Assembly: GCA_019510305.1 (NCBI GenBank)
Contig: JAEKKN010000035.1
Location: 1-54,604 of the forward strand
Source of the DNA: Microbacterium sp.
GTDB lineage: Bacteria > Actinomycetota > Actinomycetes > Actinomycetales > Microbacteriaceae
Reading direction: 5' to 3'
Length of the DNA: 54,604 nt
The position numbers and the translations under genes are program-made. The notes under the pieces were generated by a model, which had not been told where the DNA came from, ran no database searches, and saw only the letters and a list, made by a program, of their open reading frames with translations. Positions 42,726 to 49,976 of the stretch are shown in pieces (the stretch's first letter is position 1; the number at the start of each line of letters is the position of its first letter).

Positions 42726-43732
42726 GCGTCTGCTCCCGTCAGGCTGTTCGGACGGTCGAGCACCCGGTCGACCGCGTCGAGCAGGCGATCGAGGTCGGGC
42801 AGGTGGTACTTCTCGAGCTTGGCGGGCGGATAGGGCACGTCGTGCCCGGTGACTCGCAGCGGCGCAGACTCGAGATACTCGAAACAGCGCTCGGTGATGC
42901 TGGCGATCACCTCTGCGGCGACACCAGCCTCGCGGGACGCCTCGTGCGCGACGACGACGCGACCGGTCTTGCGCACCGATGCGGCGACCGAGTCGTAGTC
43001 GACGGGCGAGAGCGAGCGCAGGTCGATCACCTCGAGCGAGATGCCGTCGTCCTCCGCGGCCTCTGCGGCCTGGAGCGCCGTGCTCACCATGGCGCCGTAT
43101 GCGATGAGGGTCGCGTCGTTGCCGGCGCGGACGACACGCGCGAGACCCATCGGAGGGGCATCCGCCAGGGGTGCGTCCAGATCGACCTCGCCCTTGTGGT
43201 GGTACAGACGCTTCGGCTCGAAGAAGATCACCGGGTCGTCACTGGCGATCGCCTGGCGCAGACTCCGGTAGGCGTCCTCCGGGTTCGACACCGCGATCAC
43301 GCGAAGGCCGGCCGTGTGGACGAAGTAGGCCTCCGGTGATTCGGAGTGGTGCTCGGCCGCGCCGATGCCACCCGCCCAGGGTATGCGGATCGTGATGGGC
43401 ATCTTCACCCGCCCCTGGGTACGGTAGTGCAGCTTCGCCACCTGCGACACGATCTGGTCGAACGCCGGGTACACGAAGCCGTCGAACTGGATCTCGACCA
43501 CCGGACGATAGCCGCGGAACGCGAGGCCAACGGCTGCGCCGACGATACCCGACTCCGCGAGGGGCGTGTCGATCACCCGTGCGGCCCCGAACTCGTCGAG
43601 CAGCCCGTCTGTGATGCGGAACACTCCTCCGAGCTTTCCGATGTCTTCGCCGAGGAGCACGACCTTGTCATCGTCGAGCATCGCTCGACGCAATCCTGCG
43701 CCGAGCGCCTTTCCCAGAGTGAGCTCAGCCAT
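42722..43732 (-). CDS. bkdB: Branched-chain 2-oxoacid dehydrogenase E1 beta
   Basis: A 336-residue transketolase-like E1 beta subunit: LTLGKALGAGLRRAMLDDDK, LLGEDIGKLGGVFRITDGL, VIDTPLAESGIVGAAVGLAF, and VVAHEASREAGVAAEVIA. With E1 alpha it decarboxylates the 2-oxoacids of Leu, Ile and Val using thiamine diphosphate. ATG 43732 lies 2 nt after the E1 alpha stop; the frame upstream of it is a shadow. Confidence 0.93.
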   Translation of the reverse strand: MAELTLGKALGAGLRRAMLDDDKVVLLGEDIGKLGGVFRITDGLLDEFGAARVIDTPLAESGIVGAAVGLAFRGYRPVVEIQFDGFVYPAFDQIVSQVAKLHYRTQGRVKMPITIRIPWAGGIGAAEHHSESPEAYFVHTAGLRVIAVSNPEDAYRSLRQAIASDDPVIFFEPKRLYHHKGEVDLDAPLADAPPMGLARVVRAGNDATLIAYGAMVSTALQAAEAAEDDGISLEVIDLRSLSPVDYDSVAASVRKTGRVVVAHEASREAGVAAEVIASITERCFEYLESAPLRVTGHDVPYPPAKLEKYHLPDLDRLLDAVDRVLDRPNSLTGADA

Positions 43733-43734
43733 GA

Positions 43735-44850
43735 TCAGGCCTCGCCCTCGAACGAGGCGAGGTAGGCCGCGTACTCGTCGCGCTGCCGCTGCAGGCCGGT
43801 GTGGGGTTCGGCGTACACGCCGTCGAACACGGCGAGCGGCGGGCGGGTCACCATCCCGAGGCACGCGGCGCGCATCTCGCGCGCGGCGGTGTCGGCGGCG
43901 GTCTGTATCTCGGCGAGCTGTTCGTCGTCGAGTTCCCCGAGGGATCGCAGGTGCGCCTCGAGGCGCGCGATCGGGTCGCGTCGGCGCCACGACTCCAGGT
44001 CGGCCTCGGAACGGTAGCGCGTAGGGTCGTCGGCCGTCGTGTGCGGACCCATCCGATACGTGACGGCTTCGATGAAGGCCGGGCCCTTTCCGGAGCGCGC
44101 GTGCTCGAGCGCCCAGCGCATGGCCGCCATGCAGGCGAGGACGTCGTTGCCGTCCACGCGCAGGCTCGGGATGCCGAAGCCGGGTGCGCGCCCCGCGATG
44201 GGGAACTGCGACTGCACGGCCACAGGCTCGGAGATGGCCCAGTGGTTGTTCTGACAGACGAAGACGACAGGCGCCTGATACGACGAGGCGAACACCATCG
44301 CCTCGTTGACATCTCCCTGACTCGATGCGCCGTCGCCGAAGTACGTCACGGCGACCTCGTCGACCTTGTCGTGCTTGATGCCGATCGCGTACCCGACGGC
44401 GTGCAGGGTCTGCGCTCCGATGATGATCTGCAACGGCGCGACCCGCAGCTCACGCGGATCGTACGCGGCACCCTCCTCTCCGCGCCATGCGCGGACGAAG
44501 TCCCCTGCACGTGCGCCGCGCGCATAGATCACGCCGGTCTCCCGGTAGCTGGGGAAGATGTAGTCGCGCGCTTCGATGGCGCGCGCCGTGCCGATCTGCG
44601 TCGCCTCCTGACCGTTGCACGGAGCCCACAGACCGAGCTGACCCTGTCGCTGAAGTGCGATGCCCTCGGCGTCAATGCGGCGCACGACGACCATGTCGCT
44701 CAGCAGAGCGCGCAGCTGGGACGGATCGACATCTTCGACGTACGCGTCGAGCCGAGGGTTCGCGATGCGCGTGCCGTCGGGCGCGAGGATCCGCTCGGAC
44801 AGCTCGAGATCCTGCGCGGTGTCCACGATCGGGGTGAGTTGCGGTGACAT
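43735..44850 (-). CDS. bkdA: Branched-chain 2-oxoacid dehydrogenase E1 alpha
   Basis: A 371-residue E1 alpha with the thiamine-diphosphate motif GDGASSQGDVNEAMVFASSY...NNHWAIS, and TYRMGPHTTADDPTRYR containing the phosphorylation-loop-like region. IFPSYRETGVIYARGA is the conserved substrate segment. First gene of bkdABC. ATG 44850 has GGAGG upstream. The divergent Lrp/AsnC gene and the GCTCAA-repeat region lie just before it. Confidence 0.93.
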   Translation of the reverse strand: MSPQLTPIVDTAQDLELSERILAPDGTRIANPRLDAYVEDVDPSQLRALLSDMVVVRRIDAEGIALQRQGQLGLWAPCNGQEATQIGTARAIEARDYIFPSYRETGVIYARGARAGDFVRAWRGEEGAAYDPRELRVAPLQIIIGAQTLHAVGYAIGIKHDKVDEVAVTYFGDGASSQGDVNEAMVFASSYQAPVVFVCQNNHWAISEPVAVQSQFPIAGRAPGFGIPSLRVDGNDVLACMAAMRWALEHARSGKGPAFIEAVTYRMGPHTTADDPTRYRSEADLESWRRRDPIARLEAHLRSLGELDDEQLAEIQTAADTAAREMRAACLGMVTRPPLAVFDGVYAEPHTGLQRQRDEYAAYLASFEGEA

Positions 44851-44935
44851 CTTCGTCCTCCTCTGTCGCGAGCGCCCTCGTGGGGCGCTGCACGTCGTCC
44901 ACCGGCTTCTTCACCGGTAACCTGAGCGTACGTCC

Positions 44936-44985
44936 GCTCAACACCTCGCTCAAGCAACTGCACACCGCTTGAGCATGTTGCTCAA
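44936..44985. promoter_or_regulatory. Multi-copy GCTCAA/TTGAGC operator, likely for the divergent Lrp protein
   Basis: Four copies of GCTCAA in direct or inverted form lie at 44936, 44948, 44969 (inverted) and 44980. Two of them form the perfect repeat GCTCAAGC (44948-44955) / GCTTGAGC (44967-44974). Regular half-sites in a divergent gap are typical of Lrp/AsnC (BkdR) binding. Confidence 0.7.
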
Positions 44986-45006
44986 TCTGGAGGGGTATGC
45001 GGGTGC

Positions 45007-45012
45007 TACCCT
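45007..45012 (+). promoter_or_regulatory. -10 box for the Lrp/AsnC gene
   Basis: TACCCT, 8 nt before ATG 45021, suggesting a leaderless start. A GGAGGGG before ATG 44997 offers an alternative, longer start. Confidence 0.35.
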
Positions 45013-45020
45013 TTGGCACT

Positions 45021-45494
45021 ATGCCCGGACTTGACCGCATCGATCTGGAGCTCCTCGCTGCTCTCGCCGATGATCCACGCACCACGATCGTGGCGCTCGC
45101 CGAGAATCTCGGCCTGTCGCGCAACACCATCCAGGCGCGGATGACCCGTCTCGAGCAGACCGGGGTCTTCCTGTCATACGAGAGGTCGTTCTCCCCCGAC
45201 GTCCTCGGATTCCCGCTGCAGGCCTTCGTGAACATCGGGGTTCGGCAGACCGAGCTCCCCCGCATCACGGCGGAGCTGGCGCGCATCCCCGAGGTCCTGC
45301 AGGCGCACGGGCTGAGCGGCTCCGTGGACCTGCTCGCGCGCGTCGCATGTCGAGATGCCCGTCACCTGTTCGACACCGACGCCCGCATCCTCTCGATCGA
45401 GGGCGTCGAGCGCACCGAGACGTCGCTCGCGATGGGCGAGGTGATCCCGTTCCGGGTAGCCGGGCTCATCGGCCTCGCGCGACGGGAATCCTGA
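45021..45494 (+). CDS. Lrp/AsnC-family regulator (likely BkdR-type)
   Basis: A 157-residue regulator. The N-terminal AsnC HTH (LDRIDLELLAALADDPRTTI, VALAENLGLSRNTIQARMTR) is followed by an RAM ligand domain (FPLQAFVNIGVRQTELPRIT, ARVACRDARHLFD). It is divergent from bkdABC, and by analogy with BkdR it should control that operon in response to a branched-chain amino acid (inference). The start is ATG 45021 (leaderless) or ATG 44997. Its last 29 nt overlap the convergent hydrolase gene. Confidence 0.9.
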   Translation: MPGLDRIDLELLAALADDPRTTIVALAENLGLSRNTIQARMTRLEQTGVFLSYERSFSPDVLGFPLQAFVNIGVRQTELPRITAELARIPEVLQAHGLSGSVDLLARVACRDARHLFDTDARILSIEGVERTETSLAMGEVIPFRVAGLIGLARRES

Positions 45495-46383
45495 GGAACC
45501 GGCGGATCGCCCCGGCCGCTTCGGCGGGGGTCTCGTAGTGGATGAGATGGCCGACGTGGGCGATCTCGACGAGTTCCGCGTCATCGAAGCGGTCGGCAAG
45601 CTCGCGCTCGGCCTCGATGGGAGTGATGTCATCACGTTGCGCGGCGATGAGCAGCGTCGGCACGGGGATCTTCGGAGCGAACTCACGGACGTCGTGCGAC
45701 ACGCTGGCGACGAAGGCATCCTTGAGGACATCGCGGTCGGCGAACAGCGAGAAGTAGGTGTCGTGCTGGTCGTGGATGAAACGGCGGAGTTCGGGATCCT
45801 TGGTCTTCGCCATCGTGATGCTCATGATCCGTACGATCACGCGGTTGCGCAGCAGTGCAGTGCCGGCCTTCTCGGGCAGGCGAGCACCCATCGCGTAGTA
45901 GAGCACCGCGAGACGAGTCATCAGCCCCTTCGGGCCCTCGAGCGCCGGAGCGCCGATCGGGTTGATGAGGATCAGCTGTGGGGTGTCGAGTCCTGCGGCC
46001 ACCGCCGCCGCGGTGACGATCGACCCGAACGAGTGACCGAGAATGATCGCGCCTGGCGCCACGGTGGCCGCGAACTCGGTCAGCCACGCCGCGTACTCGT
46101 CGAGGTCGTAGGTGTGCCCAGTCGACGGCGCGCTCTCGCCGAACCCCGGCAGATCGGGGGCGATGACGTGCGCCTCAGGAAGGAAGGCGAGGACGGACTC
46201 GAGACCGTGGTGGTCGCCGCGGAAACCGTGCACCGCGATGATGGTCGGACGCTCGTCGGGGGCCCCTGAGTCTGTCGGAGAACCGTACTCCCAGTAGGCG
46301 GTGATCGCGCCGCGGACCTCGACCTCGTGACGCTCGACCGGCAGACGGCTCAGTCGATCGGCGTAAGGCGAGGGCACGGTCAT
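45466..46383 (-). CDS. Alpha/beta hydrolase
   Basis: A 305-residue alpha/beta hydrolase with the oxyanion segment AVHGFRGDHHG, the nucleophile elbow GHSFGS, the acid in AAQRDDITPIEAE, and His in IAHVGHLIHYETPAEAA. The lid region (about 155-215) is helical. Substrate unknown. TAGACT stands 6 nt before the ATG, in line with a leaderless transcript. It overlaps the 3' end of the Lrp gene. Confidence 0.88.
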   Translation of the reverse strand: MTVPSPYADRLSRLPVERHEVEVRGAITAYWEYGSPTDSGAPDERPTIIAVHGFRGDHHGLESVLAFLPEAHVIAPDLPGFGESAPSTGHTYDLDEYAAWLTEFAATVAPGAIILGHSFGSIVTAAAVAAGLDTPQLILINPIGAPALEGPKGLMTRLAVLYYAMGARLPEKAGTALLRNRVIVRIMSITMAKTKDPELRRFIHDQHDTYFSLFADRDVLKDAFVASVSHDVREFAPKIPVPTLLIAAQRDDITPIEAERELADRFDDAELVEIAHVGHLIHYETPAEAAGAIRRFLRIPVARGR

Positions 46384-46389
46384 CCCTCG

Positions 46390-46395
46390 AGTCTA
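46390..46395 (-). promoter_or_regulatory. -10 box for alpha/beta hydrolase gene
   Basis: TAGACT with 6 nt before ATG 46383. Confidence 0.4.
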
Positions 46396-46438
46396 TTCAG
46401 TCGCCGTGTGCCTTCCTGGCAATGTCCCACGCCCGCTC

Positions 46439-46444
46439 TAGCGT
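46439..46444 (+). promoter_or_regulatory. -10 box for exonuclease gene
   Basis: TAGCGT with 6 nt before ATG 46451. Confidence 0.4.
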
Positions 46445-46450
46445 GAGGGC

Positions 46451-47164
46451 ATGTCATCCGATCCCGCGCTTCCGAGCTGGCTCAGCCGCGTCGCCGTCTT
46501 CGATCTGGAGACGACCGGGGTCGATGTCACCGGTGATCGCGTCGTCACCGCGCACGTCGGCGTTCTCGACGCGAAGGGGCGCGAGATCGCATCGAGAGAC
46601 TGGCTGGCGCATCCTGGCATCGACATCCCTGAGGGAGCTACGGCTGTGCACGGCATCACGACCGAGCATGCCCACGCTCACGGCAGACCGGCGATCGAGG
46701 TCGTCTCCGAGGTGACCACGGCCCTGCGGTCCTTGCTCGCGCAGGGCGTGCCGGTCGTCGCCTACAACGCCGCCTACGACTTCTCCCTGCTCGCGCACGA
46801 AGCACGTCGGCACGGTGTCGAACCGCTTATCGACCCCTCGCCCGTGATCGATCCGATGATCATCGACAAGGCGTACGACCGCTACCGCCGGGGCAAACGC
46901 ACGCTCGAGGTGGTCGCCGCGCATTACGCGGTTCCCCTCGAGGGCGCTCACGTTGCCTCTGCGGATGCCGTCGCCGCCGGTCGCGTGGCTCAAGCCCTGG
47001 CCAGACAGTTCCGCATGCCAGAGACGCTCGAAGCCCTGCACACGCAGCAGATCGGATGGGCGCGATCTCAGGCGGCGAGCCTGACGGAGTACTTCATCAG
47101 CATCGGCCGCCTCGAGCCCGAGGAGACTCTTGACGGCGCATGGCCGGTGCGCCGGGCGCGTTGA
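46451..47164 (+). CDS. DEDDh 3'-5' exonuclease (DNA polymerase III epsilon-like)
   Basis: A 237-residue exonuclease with ExoI VFDLETTGVD (Asp, Glu), ExoII YNAAYDFSLL (Asp) and ExoIII GAHVASADA (His, Asp), the DEDDh set used in proofreading and RNase T-type enzymes. A ~45-residue C-terminal extension follows the domain. It is a stand-alone protein, not fused to a polymerase. A TAGCGT box 6 nt upstream of the ATG suggests a leaderless mRNA. Confidence 0.92.
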   Translation: MSSDPALPSWLSRVAVFDLETTGVDVTGDRVVTAHVGVLDAKGREIASRDWLAHPGIDIPEGATAVHGITTEHAHAHGRPAIEVVSEVTTALRSLLAQGVPVVAYNAAYDFSLLAHEARRHGVEPLIDPSPVIDPMIIDKAYDRYRRGKRTLEVVAAHYAVPLEGAHVASADAVAAGRVAQALARQFRMPETLEALHTQQIGWARSQAASLTEYFISIGRLEPEETLDGAWPVRRAR

Positions 47165-47195
47165 CGCGAACGAGGAACATTCAGGGAGCGTGTCG

Positions 47196-48116
47196 ATGCG
47201 GTTCACTTCTCGCGACGTCGACCGGGTGCAGAGCACCTGGAGGCAGTTCGTGCCCTCGGCGACGCTGCAGAACGTCGACCCGCGCAGGTTCCGTTTCTCG
47301 TGGCGGTCCGCACAACTGCGCAGCGCGACGGTCGTGCGCTACGACCTCGCCGCCCAGGTGCGATCGGTTGCAGCCCCAGAAGACCAGCTGCTCGCGTGTC
47401 GAGTCGATGCACCCGACGGACGGGTGTGGTCGGGTCAGAATGATCTCGACGTCACTCTGCCGTGGATCACAGACGGGCGCCCCGTGCAGGCCAGCTGGAA
47501 CCGAGGCGCCACGGTGACGGCGCTCGTCTTCGATCGCCGCGACGCGCAAGAGCGCATTCGTCAGATCACGGGCGTCGATGACCTCGTGCTCGCGGCGACT
47601 GGCACCGGCCCTCGTTCTCGTGGTGACGCCCGGCGATGGGCGCAGATGGTCGACTACCTCGACGCCGTGAGCGACGACGACCATGGCATCGTCGCCGCCG
47701 AACTCGAGCGTCATGCGCTCATGATGACACTCGCGGCCTTCGGCACGACTTTCGACGAGCACCTGCATCGACGACCCGCCCAGCGCTCGGGCGCCCCGGT
47801 CACAGTCCGCCGCGCCCTCGCGTACATCGAGGACAACGCCCATCTCCCCATCACGGTCGACGACGTCGCCGCCGCGTCCTTCATTTCCACGCGAGGGCTT
47901 CAGTACGCGTTCCGCAGAGCACTAGACATGACACCGGCCGCAGCCCTCCGGCGCGCGCGATTGGAGAGTGCACGCCGGGAACTGATCGCGGGCGTCGACG
48001 GCTCGATCGCCGATGTGGCGAGGCGATGGGGATTCAGCCACCCCTCTCGGTTCGCCGCCGCATATCGGGCCGCCTTCGGAATGTCTCCCTCGGAAGCCGT
48101 GCGCCGCGCACGGTGA
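47196..48116 (+). CDS. AraC-type transcriptional regulator with N-terminal cupin-like sensor domain
   Basis: A 306-residue AraC protein. The N-terminal part (about 10-170) resembles the AraC-binding-like domain of NphR/AraC_binding_2-type regulators. The C-terminal DNA-binding domain (about 205-304) has LPITVDDVAAASFISTRGLQ, YAFRRALDMTPAAALRRARL, and SIADVARRWGFSHPSRFAAA, ending MSPSEAVRR. Target genes are unknown. ATG 47196 has AGGGAG 7 nt upstream. Confidence 0.85.
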   Translation: MRFTSRDVDRVQSTWRQFVPSATLQNVDPRRFRFSWRSAQLRSATVVRYDLAAQVRSVAAPEDQLLACRVDAPDGRVWSGQNDLDVTLPWITDGRPVQASWNRGATVTALVFDRRDAQERIRQITGVDDLVLAATGTGPRSRGDARRWAQMVDYLDAVSDDDHGIVAAELERHALMMTLAAFGTTFDEHLHRRPAQRSGAPVTVRRALAYIEDNAHLPITVDDVAAASFISTRGLQYAFRRALDMTPAAALRRARLESARRELIAGVDGSIADVARRWGFSHPSRFAAAYRAAFGMSPSEAVRRAR

Positions 48117-48256
48117 TGACACGACACGCACAATCTGTTCGCATTCGACGGCGCGTCAGGCGGTGAGCTGCTGTGCATATCGGCTGCTCTTCTATCGTCG
48201 AGGCAAGCCGATCGTCCCCCTTTGTGGTCGGTGTGGAGACACCTTGGAGGAACGAC

Positions 48257-48292
48257 ATGCCCGTATCTGCTCGCGACGAGATCACAGGCTGA
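48257..48292 (+). CDS. 11-codon mini-ORF (possible leader peptide)
   Basis: MPVSARDEITG followed by TGA, with a strong GGAGG 6 nt upstream. Its stop ends 2 nt before GTG 48295 of the DUF7882-type gene, which has only a weak ribosome binding site. The arrangement suggests translational coupling or a leader peptide. Confidence 0.4.
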   Translation: MPVSARDEITG

Positions 48293-48294
48293 CC

Positions 48295-48609
48295 GTGGGC
48301 AGCCTCTACTACGGCGATGCGGTCGCGCCGATCCAGATCGAAGACCGCGCTCTCGCCCACCTCAAGGTCGTCATCGCGACGAAGCTACGACGCAACGAGA
48401 GCTTCACACTTTCGTGGCGCCATCCCGATGCAGATGCACCGGGACGCTCGACGATCTGGCTGCACCCGTCCATTCCGCTGCGATTCGTCTTCCAGGAGCC
48501 GGAGGCTCCCGAGCTGAGCCGTCGGTGGATAGAGGATCTGGCACACTCCGCCAGCTCCAGCGGAGGCATCACGCTGGTCGAGGAGCATCTCGCCGTGTCG
48601 TTGGTCTGA
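48295..48609 (+). CDS. DUF7882-type small protein of Microbacteriaceae
   Basis: A 104-residue protein beginning VGSLYYGDAVAPIQIEDRAL, followed by AHLKVVIATKLRRNESFTLS. This recalls a small actinobacterial family (DUF7882) in Microbacteriaceae, usually starting MGTLYYG and of unknown function. There are no membrane segments; the TIWLHPSIPLRFVF segment is strand-rich. GTG 48295 is preferred from the family start. It is preceded by the 11-codon mini-ORF. Confidence 0.75.
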   Translation: MGSLYYGDAVAPIQIEDRALAHLKVVIATKLRRNESFTLSWRHPDADAPGRSTIWLHPSIPLRFVFQEPEAPELSRRWIEDLAHSASSSGGITLVEEHLAVSLV

Positions 48610-48641
48610 TCGGGAATCCGACACCACGGCGATATCACGAG

Positions 48642-48716
48642 TAGGGCGGGCGGGACTTGAACCCGCGAATCGTTGGGTTATGAGCCCACTGCCTTAACCA
48701 GCTTGGCCACCGCCCC
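48642..48716 (-). tRNA. tRNA with anticodon CAT (tRNA-Met, elongator-like)
   Basis: A 75-nt tRNA. The acceptor GGGGCGG pairs with CCGCCCT (first pair G-T) and the discriminator is A. The anticodon loop CTCATAA gives CAT. The T-arm GCGGG-TTCAAGT-CCCGC is perfect. CCA is not encoded. A CAT anticodon could also be tRNA-Ile2 (lysidine-modified); features for a firm choice are not decisive here. The anticodon stem has a G-A mismatch at its outer pair. Confidence 0.9.
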
Positions 48717-48746
48717 GTACCCCTCCAGCCTAGCGGGCGCTCCCGC

Positions 48747-49283
48747 TCAGACGGGAGTCGCCTGAGTGTGGGTCTGCGTGTGCCCGAGGTAGATGTCAGC
48801 ATTCGCGATGAGACCCGCGCGCTCCTCGTCGCTGAGCGTGCGACGCACCTTCGCGGGCACTCCTGCGACCAGCGAACCGTCAGGAATCTCTGTGCCTCCG
48901 AGCACGACCGCTCCGCCTGCGACAAGACAGCCTGCACCGACCACCGCTCCGCTGAGGACGACGGAGCCCATGCCGATCAGCGAGCCGTCGCCGATCGTGC
49001 ACCCGTGCACGACGGCGTTGTGGCCGATCGACACCTTCTCTCCGACCACCACGGGGTGCTCGGCATCCACGTGCACCGACGCGTTGTCCTGCACGTTGCT
49101 GCCCGCGCCGATCGTGATTCCGGCCGAATCTCCGCGGAGCACGGCGTTGTACCAGACGCTCGCGCCGTCAGCGACCGAGACGTCGCCGACGATGCGCGCC
49201 CCCTCGGCGACGAAGGCGTCGGCGGCTATCGACGGCACACGATTCGGCAAGGTCAGGACGGATGCTCCGGCGGCGATGCTCAT
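48747..49283 (-). CDS. Gamma-class carbonic anhydrase-like protein
   Basis: A 178-residue left-handed beta-helix protein with the hexapeptide repeats (ADGASVWYNAVLRGDSAGIT, IGHNAVVHGCTIGDGSLIGM) and conserved Arg, Asp, Gln and His residues: RGDSAGITIG, NVQDNASVH, GHNAVVHGC. These are zinc-binding gamma-carbonic anhydrase-like proteins that form trimers; activity is not always confirmed. A TAGTCT box lies 6 nt before the ATG (leaderless). Confidence 0.9.
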   Translation of the reverse strand: MSIAAGASVLTLPNRVPSIAADAFVAEGARIVGDVSVADGASVWYNAVLRGDSAGITIGAGSNVQDNASVHVDAEHPVVVGEKVSIGHNAVVHGCTIGDGSLIGMGSVVLSGAVVGAGCLVAGGAVVLGGTEIPDGSLVAGVPAKVRRTLSDEERAGLIANADIYLGHTQTHTQATPV

Positions 49284-49289
49284 AAGGCG

Positions 49290-49295
49290 AGACTA
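49290..49295 (-). promoter_or_regulatory. -10 box for gamma-carbonic anhydrase gene
   Basis: TAGTCT with 6 nt before ATG 49283. Confidence 0.4.
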
Positions 49296-49353
49296 CCCTC
49301 AGTCCCCCGTGTTTCCGCGGGTTTCACGGCCGGTAAGCCCAGCCTGTGCTTGC

Positions 49354-49381
49354 TTGCGGAATGTTCCAGGCTGAGTAGCGT
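49354..49381 (+). promoter_or_regulatory. Putative dps promoter
   Basis: TTGCGG (-35) and TAGCGT (-10) separated by 16 nt, upstream of a 5' leader that carries the strong GGAGGA site of the Dps gene. Confidence 0.35.
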
Positions 49382-49424
49382 TGTCTTCAACACGACCGAT
49401 CAGACCACTCCGGAGGAGCCCAAG

Positions 49425-49910
49425 ATGAGCAAGGCACAGACCGTTTCGACCACCGCCAGCGACCCCACTGTCGCCGCAGCCGCCGCGCAGTTCCTCTCCC
49501 CCCTCGTCCTCGGCCTCGAAGCCCTGACCGTCAACGGCAAGCAGGCCCACTGGCACGTCCGCGGAGCGAACTTCGTCGGAGTCCATGAACTCCTCGACAC
49601 GATCGTCGCTCATGCGGGCGACTTCGCCGACACCGCCGCAGAGCGCATCGTCGCTCTCGGCCTGCCGATCGACGCTCGCCTCAGCACCGTCGCGGAGAAG
49701 GCCGGCGCGACTGCGGTTCCCGCGGGCTTCGCCCAGTCCGACGACGTGATCCGCGCCGTCATCTCCGACATCGACGCCATCCTCGCCGACACGCAGGCAG
49801 CGATCGACGGACTCGACGAGATCGACCTCACCAGCCAGGACGTCGCGATCGAGATCAAGCGCGGCCTCGACAAGGACCGCTGGTTCCTCGTCTCGCACAT
49901 CGCCGCCTGA
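49425..49910 (+). CDS. dps: Dps-family ferritin-like DNA-protecting protein
   Basis: A 161-residue Dps protein. The ferroxidase ligands are visible: KQAHWHVRGANFVGVHELLD (His) and VAHAGDFADTAAERIVALGL (Asp, Glu). Dps forms 12-mers that store iron and protect DNA from oxidative stress. A short charged N-terminal tail (MSKAQTVSTTASDP) could contact DNA. Strong ribosome binding site GGAGGA; followed by a perfect terminator. Confidence 0.93.
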   Translation: MSKAQTVSTTASDPTVAAAAAQFLSPLVLGLEALTVNGKQAHWHVRGANFVGVHELLDTIVAHAGDFADTAAERIVALGLPIDARLSTVAEKAGATAVPAGFAQSDDVIRAVISDIDAILADTQAAIDGLDEIDLTSQDVAIEIKRGLDKDRWFLVSHIAA

Positions 49911-49923
49911 CCCGGTCGTCGTC

Positions 49924-49957
49924 GAAGGGCGCAGGATCTTGGGATCCTGCGCCCTTC
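49924..49957 (+). terminator. Hairpin terminator after dps
   Basis: A perfect 15-bp inverted repeat (gaagggcgcaggatc / gatcctgcgcccttc) with a TTGG loop, between the dps and amidohydrolase ends. The following T-tract is weak. Confidence 0.8.
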
Positions 49958-49976
49958 GTGCGTCCCGACGCCGCGG

